From NCBI GenBank assembly GCA_000293845.2, contig ALYF01000006.1:26001-90000 (forward strand): a stretch of DNA of 64,000 nt, given 5' to 3'. Of the stretch, positions 37,562 to 48,295 are shown piece after piece. The notes under the pieces are model-generated. The model was not told the DNA's origin, made no database searches, and was given only the letters and a program-made list of their open reading frames with translations. Source of the stretch: an alpha proteobacterium IMCC14465 (GTDB lineage Bacteria; Pseudomonadota; Alphaproteobacteria; RS24). The position numbers were made by a program, and so were the translations under genes. The first letter of the stretch is position 1. Every line of letters starts with the position of its first letter.

Positions 37562-37693
37562 ATGCGCATAGCGATTGGTGTTGTTGTCCTGCTTGTTACC
37601 CTTATCTGTATAACTGTTTATATGGCGCAGGCCATTCAGCCAGAAATTGAAACAACGGTTGAAATCATACCGTCTGAAAAACTCAATAAGTAA
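37562..37693 (+). CDS. 43-aa single-pass membrane protein
   Basis: Starts MRIAIGVVVLLVTLICITVY, one hydrophobic helix, followed by a short polar tail rich in Glu and Ile ending EKLNK. ATG 37562 follows AAAGGAAAAT, a clear ribosome-binding site, and the frame closes 27 bases before the next gene, which suggests co-transcription. Not recognised; it may be a species-level or clade-level small protein or a uncleaved signal-anchored peptide. Confidence 0.7.
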   Translation: MRIAIGVVVLLVTLICITVYMAQAIQPEIETTVEIIPSEKLNK

Positions 37694-37720
37694 TCCTTCG
37701 GGATTGATGGATATGAAATA

Positions 37721-39745
37721 ATGCCTTTCAGGTCAGCTTTTGTCTTTTTGTCTGTATTTATTCTGGCGGGTGCCGTTTCGGTGTCTCCTCATTTGACAAA
37801 TGCAGCGGCAAAAGAAATCGCGCGCCGCGCACCGCTGAATATTATCCCAAAGCCGACCGAGGTGGTCGCAGCGACGGACCGCAAGGCACGCATAAATAAT
37901 AGATCTGAGACCGTGCTGCCGAAATTGGCTCCCGGCGGATTAAGCATCAAGCGCCCGATACGCAATGTTGCAGCTTTGCCGGGCGGCAAGGGATTGGTGC
38001 AAGTCGGAACGCTGAGTGTGCTTGAGGAAACAGATATCGGCCTTCGTTCGTCCATGGCTTCAGATTTATGGCTCACCAGTCGTATGTCCGAAGTCTCGCG
38101 CCATTTCAGCCGCATGCCGACACAATTTGCGCTTCCATCTGCTTATGCGCTGGCGCTGGATTTGCTGTTGAACCGCGCGTCCCCGCCGCCTGGGGTTAGT
38201 GACGGGGTGAGCTTTTTTGCCATGCGTCTTAATAATCTGTTGCGCTTTGGGGATGCCGCATCTGTGCTGGAGCTTGTCGCTTTAACCGGTGCGGATAACC
38301 GCAATGCAGATGTTATCATTGCTGCTACAGAAGCACGTCTGGCGCAAAATGATGCACGCGCCGCGTGTGAAGGTTTGCTGGGTTTTAATAGGCTCAACCT
38401 GACCCCCATGCAAGCGCGCTATGCCCTGAAATTGCGGGGTTATTGTCAGCTTATCGATAATAATTTACCGGCAGCGTCTTTAACTCTCGATCTTGCTTAT
38501 GAAACTGGTGTTAAAGATGAGTTGTTCTCGAATATTCTTTTCGCTGCGACGGCATCGGTTGACTATGAACGCCAAAATGCGGCTTTGACCAATCCGGTGT
38601 CATCTCTAACCGGGGCTTTGATGCTCTATGCTAAAGCCGATATATATGGCGAGGATATCCCGTTTTTGCCTCTGGCGATGACAGATCAATTTCTGAATGC
38701 TGATTATCTCACGCCTGATTTGAAGTTACGTATGGCGGAGTTTCGACTCAACCGCGTTTTCAATACCGAAGATGTCTACAGAAATCTCGTGAATGGTATC
38801 ACCAAGGATACAGATGAAATTGCACAATTAATTCTGGATGGTCCGGCATATGATGCGGCTGGTGCTAAGCGTGATGTCGAAACTGATGAAACTGAAATAG
38901 ACACACAGGCCTATCTGACGCGCGCCCGCACGCTTAAAAATCTTAATCAGCCATCACCCGAAAATGACCCGTATGAAACGCTTTACGCCCTGTTGGATAT
39001 GAGTGCTGATAAGACCATTTGGCCGGGTATTGTGAGGACGGTTGCCCCCGCTTTAACCGCCAGCCGTCCCGATGTGAATAATATTATTTATGCGGACCGG
39101 ATGATTCCGGCCCTACTCTGGCTGGATGAAATTGCCGCCGCGCAAGTTTGGCAGACCGCATTGGTCGAGCGTCACAGCGGTTTCCCGACGGCCTTGACGC
39201 GGCGCATGCAAGGGCTCATCCGTGTTGCTCGGAGCAATGATGTCCTTCAGGATAATCTGGAAACGCCTCAGATGGCCGCGCTGGGTTCTGATAGTTCTGT
39301 TTCTGATGCATTTATTGGCGTGGGTTTAAATGCCGATAATAAACCGGCGATACGTGATTTGCCGCCGACGGAAACCATGCTTTTAGGCGCTGTAGTTGAG
39401 ACCGGCACAGATGTCGAAAAAACCTATGCGCTGAGTGAGATCGCGCTCTTGCCCGTTTTAAGTTACGACGTGCCGCTATTTTTGACGGAGACCTTACCGC
39501 CTATTGAGGATGTGCGGCTTCGCCAAATGCTTGACTTGATGCAGGATGCGCTTGAAAATAACCGACAAGGGGAGGTTGTTCTCCACGGTCTGGCGGCGAT
39601 CAGCCATCTATCGCAAACAGAGTTTAACATGCTGGCCATGCAGCAAATTCTGCTGGGCTTTAAAGAAATTGGTCTGCATGACCAGGCGCGTCGAATGGCA
39701 CTGGAAGTTCTCATCTTGCAGGCTATTTCGTTGCCGCAAAGCTAA
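37721..39745 (+). CDS. Large secreted helical-repeat protein, unknown function
   Basis: A 674-aa protein with an N-terminal signal peptide (hydrophobic residues 6-27, cleavage near TNAAA). The mature part is mostly alpha-helical with Ala/Leu-rich pairs of helices, TPR-like or SEL1-like in look but without a clear repeat consensus. A similar secreted gene is often seen just before xerD in Alphaproteobacteria. The stop is followed one base later by the xerD ATG. Probably periplasmic; possible scaffold role, not claimed. Confidence 0.75.
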   Translation: MPFRSAFVFLSVFILAGAVSVSPHLTNAAAKEIARRAPLNIIPKPTEVVAATDRKARINNRSETVLPKLAPGGLSIKRPIRNVAALPGGKGLVQVGTLSVLEETDIGLRSSMASDLWLTSRMSEVSRHFSRMPTQFALPSAYALALDLLLNRASPPPGVSDGVSFFAMRLNNLLRFGDAASVLELVALTGADNRNADVIIAATEARLAQNDARAACEGLLGFNRLNLTPMQARYALKLRGYCQLIDNNLPAASLTLDLAYETGVKDELFSNILFAATASVDYERQNAALTNPVSSLTGALMLYAKADIYGEDIPFLPLAMTDQFLNADYLTPDLKLRMAEFRLNRVFNTEDVYRNLVNGITKDTDEIAQLILDGPAYDAAGAKRDVETDETEIDTQAYLTRARTLKNLNQPSPENDPYETLYALLDMSADKTIWPGIVRTVAPALTASRPDVNNIIYADRMIPALLWLDEIAAAQVWQTALVERHSGFPTALTRRMQGLIRVARSNDVLQDNLETPQMAALGSDSSVSDAFIGVGLNADNKPAIRDLPPTETMLLGAVVETGTDVEKTYALSEIALLPVLSYDVPLFLTETLPPIEDVRLRQMLDLMQDALENNRQGEVVLHGLAAISHLSQTEFNMLAMQQILLGFKEIGLHDQARRMALEVLILQAISLPQS

Positions 39746-39746
39746 A

Positions 39747-40697
39747 ATGACATCCGATACGCCCCTAATAAAAGATATGCCTAATCTGGATTTGTTTCTG
39801 GAAATGCAAAGCGCCGAGCGTGGCGCGTCAAAACATACGCTTTCGGCTTATCGGCGGGATTTGTTGGATTTACAAACTTATCTTGTCGATAAGGGAAGGT
39901 CTGCCGAAACTGCCGATGAGCGTGACTTGTCTGACTTTCTAAATTATCTCAGTCATAAAGGTTTGGCGGCTGGGTCCATGGCGCGTAAATTCTCGTCACT
40001 TGTCGGATATTATCGGTTTCTGGTAACTGAAAATTTGCGGTCGGATAATCCGATGCAATCATTGAAGCGGCCTAAAACATCACGTCCCTTGCCGAAATTA
40101 CTTTCTGAAGCGGATACCGGAAAGCTTCTAGATGCTTGTCAGTCTCTACCTGAAAAAAGCCCGGCTGATATATTTGCCAAATGTCGAACCATTTGTCTGA
40201 TTGAGATTCTCTACGCGACAGGTATGCGCGTGAGTGAGCTTATTTCGCTTAAACGGTCTGAAGTGCGGGAGATGCAACGCTATATTGCTGTTATGGGCAA
40301 GGGCAGCAAAGAACGTATGGTGCCGCTTAACGACACTGCCATCCAGGCACTGACGCAATGGATTAAGTTGCGCGACGAAGATGCCAAGGACCGTCTTTCT
40401 CCATTTCTATTTCCGTCCAGAGGCGGTGCCGGGCATGTGACGCGTCAGAGGTTTTCACAAATTCTTGATGATTTGGCTGTGAAGGCGGGCTTGGATAAAA
40501 CCAAAATCTCGCCGCATGTGTTGCGCCATGCTTTTGCGACCCATTTATTATCTCATGGGGCAGATTTGCGCGCCGTACAAAAAATGCTCGGTCATGCGGA
40601 TATTTCGACAACTCAGATTTATACGCATGTTTTACAAGAACGTGCCCAGCGGCTCGTGCGAGAGGGGCATCCGCTTGCACATAAAAAAAATGATTAA
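39747..40697 (+). CDS. xerD: Tyrosine site-specific recombinase XerD
   Basis: A 316-aa recombinase that resolves chromosome dimers at dif with XerC. Catalytic residues are all visible: R161 (TGMRVSELISL), K186 (GKGSKER), H257-x-x-R260 (HVLRHAFATHLL), H283 (LGHADISTTQ) and nucleophile Y292 (IYTHVL). ATG 39747 is used; a longer frame upstream overlaps the previous gene and is not needed. No prophage or element is nearby, so it is the housekeeping enzyme. Confidence 0.94.
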   Translation: MTSDTPLIKDMPNLDLFLEMQSAERGASKHTLSAYRRDLLDLQTYLVDKGRSAETADERDLSDFLNYLSHKGLAAGSMARKFSSLVGYYRFLVTENLRSDNPMQSLKRPKTSRPLPKLLSEADTGKLLDACQSLPEKSPADIFAKCRTICLIEILYATGMRVSELISLKRSEVREMQRYIAVMGKGSKERMVPLNDTAIQALTQWIKLRDEDAKDRLSPFLFPSRGGAGHVTRQRFSQILDDLAVKAGLDKTKISPHVLRHAFATHLLSHGADLRAVQKMLGHADISTTQIYTHVLQERAQRLVREGHPLAHKKND

Positions 40698-40775
40698 GTG
40701 CAATATACAGGCGGGCAAAAAATGTTCCGCCAGCGCCGAATTTGATATATTAATTTATGTCACGTTTTGTGACAT

Positions 40776-40803
40776 GACATTTGTGGTAAGACATTTGTGA
40801 TAT
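40776..40803 (+). repeat. 14-bp near-tandem duplication before accA
   Basis: GACATTTGTG at 40776-40785 recurs at 40790-40799 with 14-bp spacing. Lies in the accA promoter region; effect unknown. Confidence 0.8.
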
Positions 40804-40824
40804 GAAGATGATCCGGAGATAAAA

Positions 40825-41784
40825 ATGCAAGTTTACCTGGAATTTGAAAAGCCGATTGCGGAGATGGAAGGCAAGATTGCCGAATTACGTGCCATTTCTA
40901 AGGATGATCCGGAGGTCAATATTCTCAATGAGGTGACACGACTGGAAGAGAAAGTCGCCACGCAGCTGGAAAAAACATATAAGAGCCTAAATCCATGGCA
41001 AAAGACGCTGGTTGCGCGTCACCCTTCACGTCCACATTTTGTAGATTATATTGACCATCTTGTTGATGATTTCACCCCGCTTTCCGGCGACCGTCTTTAT
41101 TCAGATGACCAAGCAATTATTGCAGGTCTGGGGCGTTGGCAGGGGCGCCGTGTTGCCATTATGGGGCATGAAAAAGGTGCAAATACTCAAGCGCGGTTGA
41201 AGCATAATTTTGGCATGGCAAGGCCGGAAGGCTATCGTAAGGCCATACGGGTCATGGAACTTGCCGAGCGTTTTAACATTCCGCTTGTAACATTAGTGGA
41301 TACATCTGGTGCTTACCCCGGTATTGGTGCTGAAGAGCGCGGGCAGTCAGAGGCCATTGCGCGCTGTACTGAAAAATGCCTCCAGATTGGTGTGCCTTTT
41401 GTTTCGGTTATTGTGGGTGAAGGTGGGTCTGGTGGTGCGCTCGCACTGGCAACCGCCAACCGTATTTTAATGCTGGAACATTCAATTTATTCGGTTGCTT
41501 CGCCTGAAGCCTGTGCGTCTATTTTGTGGCGGTCACGCGAAAAGGCTAAGGAGGCGGCTGAAGCGCTTAAAGTCACGGCGGAAAGCCTGAGTGATTTGGG
41601 TGTTATTGACCGTATTCTGAAAGAGCCGGTTGGCGGCGCGCATCGAGAGCGCAATCTTGTCATTGACCAAGTCGGGGATGCCGTTATTGAAGAGCTGGAC
41701 AGCCTATCTCATCTTTCGGCTGATGAATTGCGCCGCGATAGACGCCAGAAATTCCTTGATATGGGACGCCAAGGCATAACTTGA
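40825..41784 (+). CDS. accA: Acetyl-CoA carboxylase carboxyltransferase subunit alpha
   Basis: A 319-aa subunit of acetyl-CoA carboxylase, which with AccD transfers the carboxyl group from biotin to acetyl-CoA, the first step of fatty acid synthesis. The family start [15 protein letters not shown] and the crotonase-fold core [40 protein letters not shown] and [12 protein letters not shown] are complete. ATG 40825 follows CGGAG. Confidence 0.97.
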   Translation: MQVYLEFEKPIAEMEGKIAELRAISKDDPEVNILNEVTRLEEKVATQLEKTYKSLNPWQKTLVARHPSRPHFVDYIDHLVDDFTPLSGDRLYSDDQAIIAGLGRWQGRRVAIMGHEKGANTQARLKHNFGMARPEGYRKAIRVMELAERFNIPLVTLVDTSGAYPGIGAEERGQSEAIARCTEKCLQIGVPFVSVIVGEGGSGGALALATANRILMLEHSIYSVASPEACASILWRSREKAKEAAEALKVTAESLSDLGVIDRILKEPVGGAHRERNLVIDQVGDAVIEELDSLSHLSADELRRDRRQKFLDMGRQGIT

Positions 41785-41827
41785 AATCCGAAGTTAAGAT
41801 TTGAGCTTTAAAATCTCGTTTCAATTC

Positions 41828-44473
41828 TTAATAGGCGCGTCCATGGCAGTGCTTATATTTCTTGCCTGACCCACAAGGGCAGACGGCATTTCTAGGAATT
41901 TTTTTCCCGAGGGCTTGAGGCATATCGGGGTTTTCATCTTGTTCCGTTGCTACGCTTTCAAATGTTTCTTGCGGCATTTGTGCGGGTTCCGGCACAACAT
42001 CCACCGTCATAACAAGACGCGTGACATCCTGTCTGAGATTATCCAGCATAGTCGAGAACAGGGTAAAGCCTTCCAGCTTATATTCGGAAAGCGGGTCTCT
42101 TTGTCCGTATCCGCGGAGGCCGACAACCTGACGCAAATGTTCCAATGTCAAAAGATGCTCTCGCCAATGCTGGTCGAGAATTTGCAGCATCAGGCTTTTT
42201 TCAACCTGGCGCATAATCTCAGGTCCGATATTGGCAGCGCGCGCGGCAGACATTTTGTCGGTCTCGTCAATCAGCCTTGTATGTATTTCTTCCTCAGCAA
42301 TGCCTTCTTCATTTGCCCAATCCTGCACGGGAAGTTCTTTGTTAAAGGTTTGTTGGATTTGAGTGGATAGACCCTCAACATCCCATTGCTCTGGATAGGC
42401 ACGTGGTGGGATATGTGCGGCAACCATGTCATCAATGACGCTATGGCGCATTTCCTCAATCGTGCCGCTTAAATCCTCACTATTCATAAATTCGAGGCGT
42501 TGTTCAAAGACGACTTTTCTCTGGTCGTTCATCACATCATCAAATTTGAGAATATTTTTTCGGATATCAAAATTACGCGCTTCAACTTTTTTCTGTGCGC
42601 GTTCCAATGCCTTGTTTATCCAAGGATGAACAATCGCCTCACCTTCTTTCAGGCCGAGGCGTTGCAACATGCCATCCATTCGGTCAGTGCCGAAAATCCG
42701 CATCAAATCATCTTCGAGGCTAAGAAAGAAGTGCGAGCGACCCGGGTCACCCTGACGCCCTGAACGTCCGCGTAGCTGGTTGTCAATGCGGCGGCTTTCA
42801 TGGCGTTCTGTGCCGACGACGCAGAGACCGCCCGCAGTGAGTGCTTCTTGCTTTGCGGTTTCGACTTCCTGAGTGATTTTATCTCTCATTATCTGCGCTT
42901 TATCATCGGCAAGATCAGCGTCGATTTCGGTTGCTAGCCGCATATCCAAATTACCGCCAAGTTGAATATCCGTTCCGCGACCCGCCATATTTGTGGCAAT
43001 GGTTATGGCACCCGGCACACCTGCCTGAGCGATAATTTGCGCCTCTTGTTCGTGGTAGCGGGCATTGAGCACATTATGGGGGATTTTCTTTTTCTTGAGT
43101 AATGCCGCGAGTGCCTCAGATTTCTCAATGCTGGTCGTGCCTACGAGAACGGGTTGTTTTCGCCCACGGCAGTCTTCGATTAAATCTATCACCGCTGCCA
43201 TTTTTTCATCCATGGTGCGATAAATTTCATCATCATAATCAGCACGGGCAACGGGTGTGTTTGTCGGTATTTCCAGAACATCCAGCCCGTAAATATCCAT
43301 AAATTCATCAGCTTCGGTAGAAGCCGTACCCGTCATGCCGGAAAGTTTGTCATAAAGCCGGAAATAGTTTTGAAAGGTAATGGAAGCCAGCGTTTGGTTT
43401 TCAGGCTGGATAAAGGCTTGTTCTTTAGCTTCAAGCGCCTGATGCAAGCCATCGGAGAAACGCCGCCCCTCCATCATTCTGCCGGTAAATTCATCAATCA
43501 GGACAACCTGATTATTGCGGACAATATATTCAGTGTCGCGGGCGAACAGTTTATGGGCGCGCAAAGCATTCGTGACATGGTGCACGAGCGTGACATTACC
43601 AATGTCGTAAATTGAGGTCTGCTCATCCATCAGACCTTTTTCATGCAACCAGATTTCAACATTGTCATTGCCTGCATCGGTCAGAGAAATCGTACGGGTT
43701 TTTTCGTCAATTTCGTAATCGTCTTCCGTGAGTTCTGGAATGAGTTTATCGATAGCTGTGTAAAGTTCCGTCTTATCTTCGACAGGGCCGGAAATAATGA
43801 GCGGCGTCCGCGCCTCGTCAATCAGAATGGAGTCCACCTCATCGACAATCGCAAAAGCATGGTCACGTTGTACCATCTGGCTGGGGGACAGTTTCATGTT
43901 ATCTCTGAGATAATCAAAGCCAAATTCATTATTCGTGCCATAGGTAATATCAGCCTGATAGGCGGCAAGGCGTTCATCATCGTCAATATCATTGACGATA
44001 CATCCGACTGTTAAACCCAATGCGGCATGAACCTGACCCATCCATTTCGAATCTCTGAGGGCGAGATAGTCATTGACCGTGACAACATGAACGCCGCGTC
44101 CTGTAATGGCATTAAGATAACAGGGCAGGGTGGCAACAAGAGTTTTACCTTCACCGGTTTTCATCTCGGAAATTTTGCCGTCATGAAGTGCCATGCCCCC
44201 GATAAGCTGAACGTCAAAATGCCGTTGCCCAAGGGTGCGTCGTGCAGCCTCGCGGACGGTGGCAAATGCCGGTTCTAGAAGCTCGTCAAGGCTCATACCT
44301 TCGGCATATTGTTGTTTGAAGAAATCGGTTTTCGCTTTGAGCTGCTCATCCGTGAGTTGTTCAAACTCCGGCTCGAGCGCGTTTATGCGTTCCACCCGCT
44401 TTGCATAGGGTTTTAATTTGCGTTCATTCAAATTTCCGAAAAAATTTCGGGTGATGAAATCCAGTCCAAGCAT
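41828..44473 (-). CDS. secA: Preprotein translocase ATPase SecA
   Basis: An 881-aa motor of the Sec pathway. It has the start [23 protein letters not shown], the Walker [15 protein letters not shown], the DEAD-like [20 protein letters not shown], and [10 protein letters not shown]. The C-terminal zinc SEC-C motif [17 protein letters not shown] binds SecB and phospholipid. Full length, no insertion. Convergent with accA. Confidence 0.98.
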   Translation of the reverse strand: MLGLDFITRNFFGNLNERKLKPYAKRVERINALEPEFEQLTDEQLKAKTDFFKQQYAEGMSLDELLEPAFATVREAARRTLGQRHFDVQLIGGMALHDGKISEMKTGEGKTLVATLPCYLNAITGRGVHVVTVNDYLALRDSKWMGQVHAALGLTVGCIVNDIDDDERLAAYQADITYGTNNEFGFDYLRDNMKLSPSQMVQRDHAFAIVDEVDSILIDEARTPLIISGPVEDKTELYTAIDKLIPELTEDDYEIDEKTRTISLTDAGNDNVEIWLHEKGLMDEQTSIYDIGNVTLVHHVTNALRAHKLFARDTEYIVRNNQVVLIDEFTGRMMEGRRFSDGLHQALEAKEQAFIQPENQTLASITFQNYFRLYDKLSGMTGTASTEADEFMDIYGLDVLEIPTNTPVARADYDDEIYRTMDEKMAAVIDLIEDCRGRKQPVLVGTTSIEKSEALAALLKKKKIPHNVLNARYHEQEAQIIAQAGVPGAITIATNMAGRGTDIQLGGNLDMRLATEIDADLADDKAQIMRDKITQEVETAKQEALTAGGLCVVGTERHESRRIDNQLRGRSGRQGDPGRSHFFLSLEDDLMRIFGTDRMDGMLQRLGLKEGEAIVHPWINKALERAQKKVEARNFDIRKNILKFDDVMNDQRKVVFEQRLEFMNSEDLSGTIEEMRHSVIDDMVAAHIPPRAYPEQWDVEGLSTQIQQTFNKELPVQDWANEEGIAEEEIHTRLIDETDKMSAARAANIGPEIMRQVEKSLMLQILDQHWREHLLTLEHLRQVVGLRGYGQRDPLSEYKLEGFTLFSTMLDNLRQDVTRLVMTVDVVPEPAQMPQETFESVATEQDENPDMPQALGKKIPRNAVCPCGSGKKYKHCHGRAY

Positions 44474-44723
44474 GTTTCCTCCGCGGGTCGGTGAAAAGAG
44501 AAAAACCCAGCCTGCTACTGATTCTTCACTTGTTTACTGTCGTTACACGAGCCCAACACACTTGTCATGTAAGCATCGCGCCCGTCAGTGTCAATTGCCG
44601 GTAGCATTTGATTGACGTTTTTATCCTATAATTGTGCATTCGTCACACGAAACGGTATTTCCTTCTTGAAGCTTTGTGCCATAACATGCACAAAACAAGA
44701 CATACCAAGTTGGAGGCATAATT

Positions 44724-45659
44724 GTGCGACTTTTTATTTTAATATTTACGGGTTTTATCGCTCCAATTTTACTGGTTGCGCTTCTTGTGGCTAACCCTTT
44801 GGGTTCGGGCGGGTCAACAGGACTTGGGACGGCTTCTGATACGGCTTCAAATGAGATTGACGCTAATGCCAAGATTATTGCCAGTATTGACGGTATGAAA
44901 ATCACCCAGAATGATATTGACCGTGCCGCTGAGGATAATTTTGAGACTTTGATGCAAGTGCCGGAAGCCCAGCATCAGCTTTTCCTATCCAATCTTGTCG
45001 CTATTCAAAAATTAGCTGCGCGCGCTGCTTTAAAAGAAGGTTTGGGGCAGAGTGAGGCGGTTCAGCAAAGGATTGCTTATCAAAAAGAAAGAATCCTGCA
45101 GGATGTCTGGATTGCTGAGCAAGTCAATGCGCGGGTTAGCGAAGCTGAGGTGCGGGCTTATTTTGACACATATGTTGCGCCCGAATTGGCAAAACAAAAT
45201 AACGATGTTGAGGAAGTCCAAGCGCGCCATATTTTGGTAGCGACAAAAGCCGAGGCGGAAACAGTGGTTCAGCGGTTGCAAGCGGGTGAAGATTTTGTTG
45301 ATCTCGCCGCCGAGTTGTCGTTGGGGCCGAGCGCTGGTCGGGGCGGTGATTTGGGGTATTTCCTTGCCGAAGAAATGGTAAAACCTTTTAGTGATGCGGC
45401 CTTTGCCCTGCAAATGGGGGGGCTGTCCGCGCCTGTTGAAACCGAGTTTGGTTGGCATGTTATTCGTCTGGAGGACAGGCGCATTGTGTCGCCACCAAGT
45501 TTTGAAGAATTGAGTGAACAAATACGCGCTTTTCTGGAACAACAAGAACGCAATTTGTTTTTTGATGAACTGCTGACAACATACGATTTTCAGGTTTATG
45601 GTGATACATCACCCCTCATGCCTGAATTTGATGATGATGTGCCGTTAAAAGACGAATGA
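44724..45659 (+). CDS. PpiC/parvulin-type peptidyl-prolyl isomerase, SurA-like
   Basis: A 311-aa membrane-anchored or exported chaperone. The N-terminal hydrophobic segment (residues 3-24) is followed by a SurA_N-like region and a parvulin domain with VQARHILVATKAEAETVV and GPSAGRGGDLGYF...PFSDAAFALQMGGLSAPVETEFGWHVIRL (read in parts). Start is GTG with GGAGG upstream. Usually between secA and argJ; its stop overlaps the argJ start (ATGATG). Confidence 0.92.
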   Translation: MRLFILIFTGFIAPILLVALLVANPLGSGGSTGLGTASDTASNEIDANAKIIASIDGMKITQNDIDRAAEDNFETLMQVPEAQHQLFLSNLVAIQKLAARAALKEGLGQSEAVQQRIAYQKERILQDVWIAEQVNARVSEAEVRAYFDTYVAPELAKQNNDVEEVQARHILVATKAEAETVVQRLQAGEDFVDLAAELSLGPSAGRGGDLGYFLAEEMVKPFSDAAFALQMGGLSAPVETEFGWHVIRLEDRRIVSPPSFEELSEQIRAFLEQQERNLFFDELLTTYDFQVYGDTSPLMPEFDDDVPLKDE

Positions 45660-46945
45660 TGCCCAAACTTAAAACAAATATGACAACAAATACGACGAAA
45701 AAGCCGATGCTTAAAAAATCACCATTGGCGCCAAAGTCATTTCCAAAGATGCCGGTCATTGACGGGCTTTGGCTTGGCGCGGGCGAAACTGGTACAAAAT
45801 ATAAGGGGCGACCCGATGTGATGCTGGTCGCGGTGGGTAAAAAATCTGCCATTGCCGGTGCGCTTACAAAATCATCCATGCCGTCTGCCGCAGTTGAGTG
45901 GTGCCGTTCTCTTTTGCCGAAAGGAAAAATTCGCGGGCTCGTGGTCAATGCCGGTAATGCGAATGCCTTTACAGGAAAGACCGGTGATAAGGCGAATTAT
46001 CAACTTGCTGCCGGTGCCGCCAAGGCATTGAATGTTTTGCCTGAAGAAGTTTTTGTCGCTTCGACAGGTGTGATTGGGGAAGATTTAAAAACGCCGCCTC
46101 TGCTTAAAACGCTAACCGGGCTGGCCGATGGTGGCTTGTCGCCAACGGCATGGCAAAATTGCGCCCGTGCTATTATGACGACAGATACATTTCCCAAAGG
46201 CGTGACCCGCACGACCAAAATTGGCTCTGTTGAGGTCAACCTTAATGGCATTGCTAAAGGCTCAGGCATGATTGCACCGGATATGGCGACCATGCTGGCG
46301 TTTTTCTTCACGGATGCTGATTTGCCGCCTTCTGTCTTACGCCAGCTTATAGGTGATAATCTCCCCTCAAGCTTTAACGCCATTACGGTGGATAGTGATA
46401 CCTCAACCTCGGATACGGTTTTATTGATTGCGTCAGGCGCGCGTAAGATTTCCGGGAAGCCGATACGGTCCATTAAAGATGTGCGTCTCAAGGGTTTTGC
46501 TAAAATTCTTAAAGAGGCCATGCAGGATTTGGCGCAACAGATTGTGCGCGATGGTGAAGGCGCGACCAAATTTATCACGGTGAATGTGAACGGCGCGGCG
46601 GACGATGCCTCTGCCAGGCTGATTGCCCTCGCAATTGCAAATTCCCCTCTGGTCAAAACCGCAATTGCAGGAGAAGACCCGAATTGGGGGCGTGTGGTTA
46701 TGGCGGTGGGTAAGTCAGGTGAGCCCGCAGATCGCGATAGGCTTCAGGTCAAAATCGGAAAATTTAACATTGCCAAAAACGGGCGTGTGATAGCCAATTA
46801 TGATGAACGCCCCGTTGCCAAATACATGAAAGGGCGTGAGATTGATATCTCGGTCGATGTTGGCATTGGTAAGGGGTCTGCCAAAGTCTGGACCTCAGAT
46901 TTGACGCATGAGTATATTTCTATCAATGCCGATTACAGAAGCTGA
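45656..46945 (+). CDS. argJ: Bifunctional glutamate N-acetyltransferase/amino-acid acetyltransferase
   Basis: A 429-aa enzyme that transfers acetyl from N-acetylornithine to glutamate, making the arginine pathway cyclic. It cleaves itself before a threonine: GMIAPDMATMLAFFF, T212. The N-acetyl loop STGVIGEDL and the C-terminal region EDPNWGRVVMAVGKSG are intact. Start ATG 45656 overlaps the ppiC stop; a second ATG follows immediately. Confidence 0.97.
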   Translation: MMPKLKTNMTTNTTKKPMLKKSPLAPKSFPKMPVIDGLWLGAGETGTKYKGRPDVMLVAVGKKSAIAGALTKSSMPSAAVEWCRSLLPKGKIRGLVVNAGNANAFTGKTGDKANYQLAAGAAKALNVLPEEVFVASTGVIGEDLKTPPLLKTLTGLADGGLSPTAWQNCARAIMTTDTFPKGVTRTTKIGSVEVNLNGIAKGSGMIAPDMATMLAFFFTDADLPPSVLRQLIGDNLPSSFNAITVDSDTSTSDTVLLIASGARKISGKPIRSIKDVRLKGFAKILKEAMQDLAQQIVRDGEGATKFITVNVNGAADDASARLIALAIANSPLVKTAIAGEDPNWGRVVMAVGKSGEPADRDRLQVKIGKFNIAKNGRVIANYDERPVAKYMKGREIDISVDVGIGKGSAKVWTSDLTHEYISINADYRS

Positions 46946-46946
46946 C

Positions 46947-47339
46947 ATGAAACTGGTTGTGGCCTGCGCGCTGGTCGATATTGACGGGCGGGTGCTGGTC
47001 GTGCAACGCCCACCCGGAAAGCCCATGGCGGGACTGTGGGAGTTTCCCGGCGGTAAGGTTGAACCGGGTGAACGCCCAGAGCAAGCGCTTATTCGGGAAT
47101 TAAAAGAAGAAATCTCGATTGATGTCTCCGCGAATTGCCTCGCGCCTTTAACCTTTGCCAGCCATTCTTATGAAGATTTTCATTTGTTAATGCCCCTTTA
47201 TGTGTGCCGGAAATGGGATGGTCAGATTGTGCTGAATGAGGCAACTAACTCCCAATGGTTAAAGCCAAATGAGATGAAAAATCTCGACATGCCTGCCGCA
47301 GATGTGCCGCTTGTCGCCATGCTACGCGATATGATTTAG
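46947..47339 (+). CDS. mutT: MutT-type Nudix hydrolase (8-oxo-dGTP diphosphatase)
   Basis: A 130-aa Nudix hydrolase. The Nudix box GGKVEPGERPEQALIRELKEEI is complete. WEFPGGKVEPGE is the MutT-type context for cleaning oxidised dGTP. ATG 46947 is preferred: it lies one base after argJ stop and gives MKLVVACALVDIDGRVLVVQRPPGK. An upstream ATG would add 13 unlikely residues. Confidence 0.94.
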   Translation: MKLVVACALVDIDGRVLVVQRPPGKPMAGLWEFPGGKVEPGERPEQALIRELKEEISIDVSANCLAPLTFASHSYEDFHLLMPLYVCRKWDGQIVLNEATNSQWLKPNEMKNLDMPAADVPLVAMLRDMI

Positions 47340-48220
47340 AGTTTTTTCTCTTCCGTATTCAGCGCATCAGCCAGACGTGCCTTGGCGCTTCCAGGCTTGA
47401 GCGGTTTTTGTTGGCTTTCATGGGGCGCCCATCCCGATAGGCTATGCAGGTCAAAACGTGCCGTGACCTTGCCGTCTGCTTCGGCAAATAAGTCATGATA
47501 GATTTCTATGGCACGCAAAAAAGTTTCCCGCCGCATAAATTTCTTATGCCGTGCCTTAAGCAAATTGGTTTCGCCCATTAGCCGGAGGTCATGGAGCAGT
47601 TTTAAGGGGTTTTGATATCTAATTTTAAGCCTGTCTGTATCTGCCACAGGCAGCGTGAACCCCGCACGTTGAAGCAAACCCGCTAAATCTGAAAGTTCTG
47701 CAAAGGGGTGAATATGTGGCTTGATGCCATTTTCACATTCAGCTTCGGCTTGTGACAAAGATTGTCGAAGTTCTTTTAGGCTTTCACCGCCTACCATCAC
47801 TGCGAGAAACAACCCGTTCGGTTTGAGTGCATGACGATAATTGACCAGACTGCCGGGAAGGTCATTCACGGCATGAAGCCCACCAATGGAAATAATCAAG
47901 TCGAAAGCCTCAGCCTCAAGCGTGAGATTTTCCTCATCAATGAAGATGTCAAAGTCGTTTTGAGAGGGGCCGCCAATGACACAGTTCTGGGTTTTTTCGT
48001 GAAGCGTTGGCATCAAATCTTGAATGGCGGGGTCAGGGAGTACCAGCAATGTTTTGTCAAACTGATAGGCCACATCTTGTAAGGAGGTATCGATGGACTC
48101 TGCCATATAACGCCAAAGGAAATCTTCTCTTTTGGGGTTTTGCAGAAGTTTTTCGCGCCTTTTAATATAGAGCTGTCGGTCAAAAAGGTCTGGAACGGAA
48201 TTGGTCTCAGAATTGGTCAT
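47336..48220 (-). CDS. SAM-dependent methyltransferase-fold protein (NDUFAF5/BioC-like)
   Basis: A 294-aa protein starting with a family motif PDLFDRQLYIKRREKLLQ, then a methyltransferase fold (LDIG-like motif I is weak: KTLLVLPDPAIQDL). GGLHAVNDLPGSLVNYRHALKPNGLFLAVMVGG is the recognisable post-SAM region. Homologues include mitochondrial NDUFAF5, an arginine hydroxylase of complex I, and BioC-like enzymes. The glycine-rich SAM-binding loop is not obvious, so methyltransferase activity is uncertain. Overlaps mutT end by four bases, convergent. Confidence 0.82.
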   Translation of the reverse strand: MTNSETNSVPDLFDRQLYIKRREKLLQNPKREDFLWRYMAESIDTSLQDVAYQFDKTLLVLPDPAIQDLMPTLHEKTQNCVIGGPSQNDFDIFIDEENLTLEAEAFDLIISIGGLHAVNDLPGSLVNYRHALKPNGLFLAVMVGGESLKELRQSLSQAEAECENGIKPHIHPFAELSDLAGLLQRAGFTLPVADTDRLKIRYQNPLKLLHDLRLMGETNLLKARHKKFMRRETFLRAIEIYHDLFAEADGKVTARFDLHSLSGWAPHESQQKPLKPGSAKARLADALNTEEKKL

Positions 48221-48295
48221 TGCGGCTCACTCATCATGCTGGCAGTATGACAAATGCATGTTTGATCTGTAAATCTTTTAAAAAATAAAAATAAA

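Noticed and set aside
39747..40697. xerD as integrase of a mobile element
   Set aside because: Sits in a conserved housekeeping order, with no attachment repeats or cargo nearby.
41785..41827. Bidirectional terminator between accA and secA
   Set aside because: Only a 6-bp AT-rich stem, no proper T tract.
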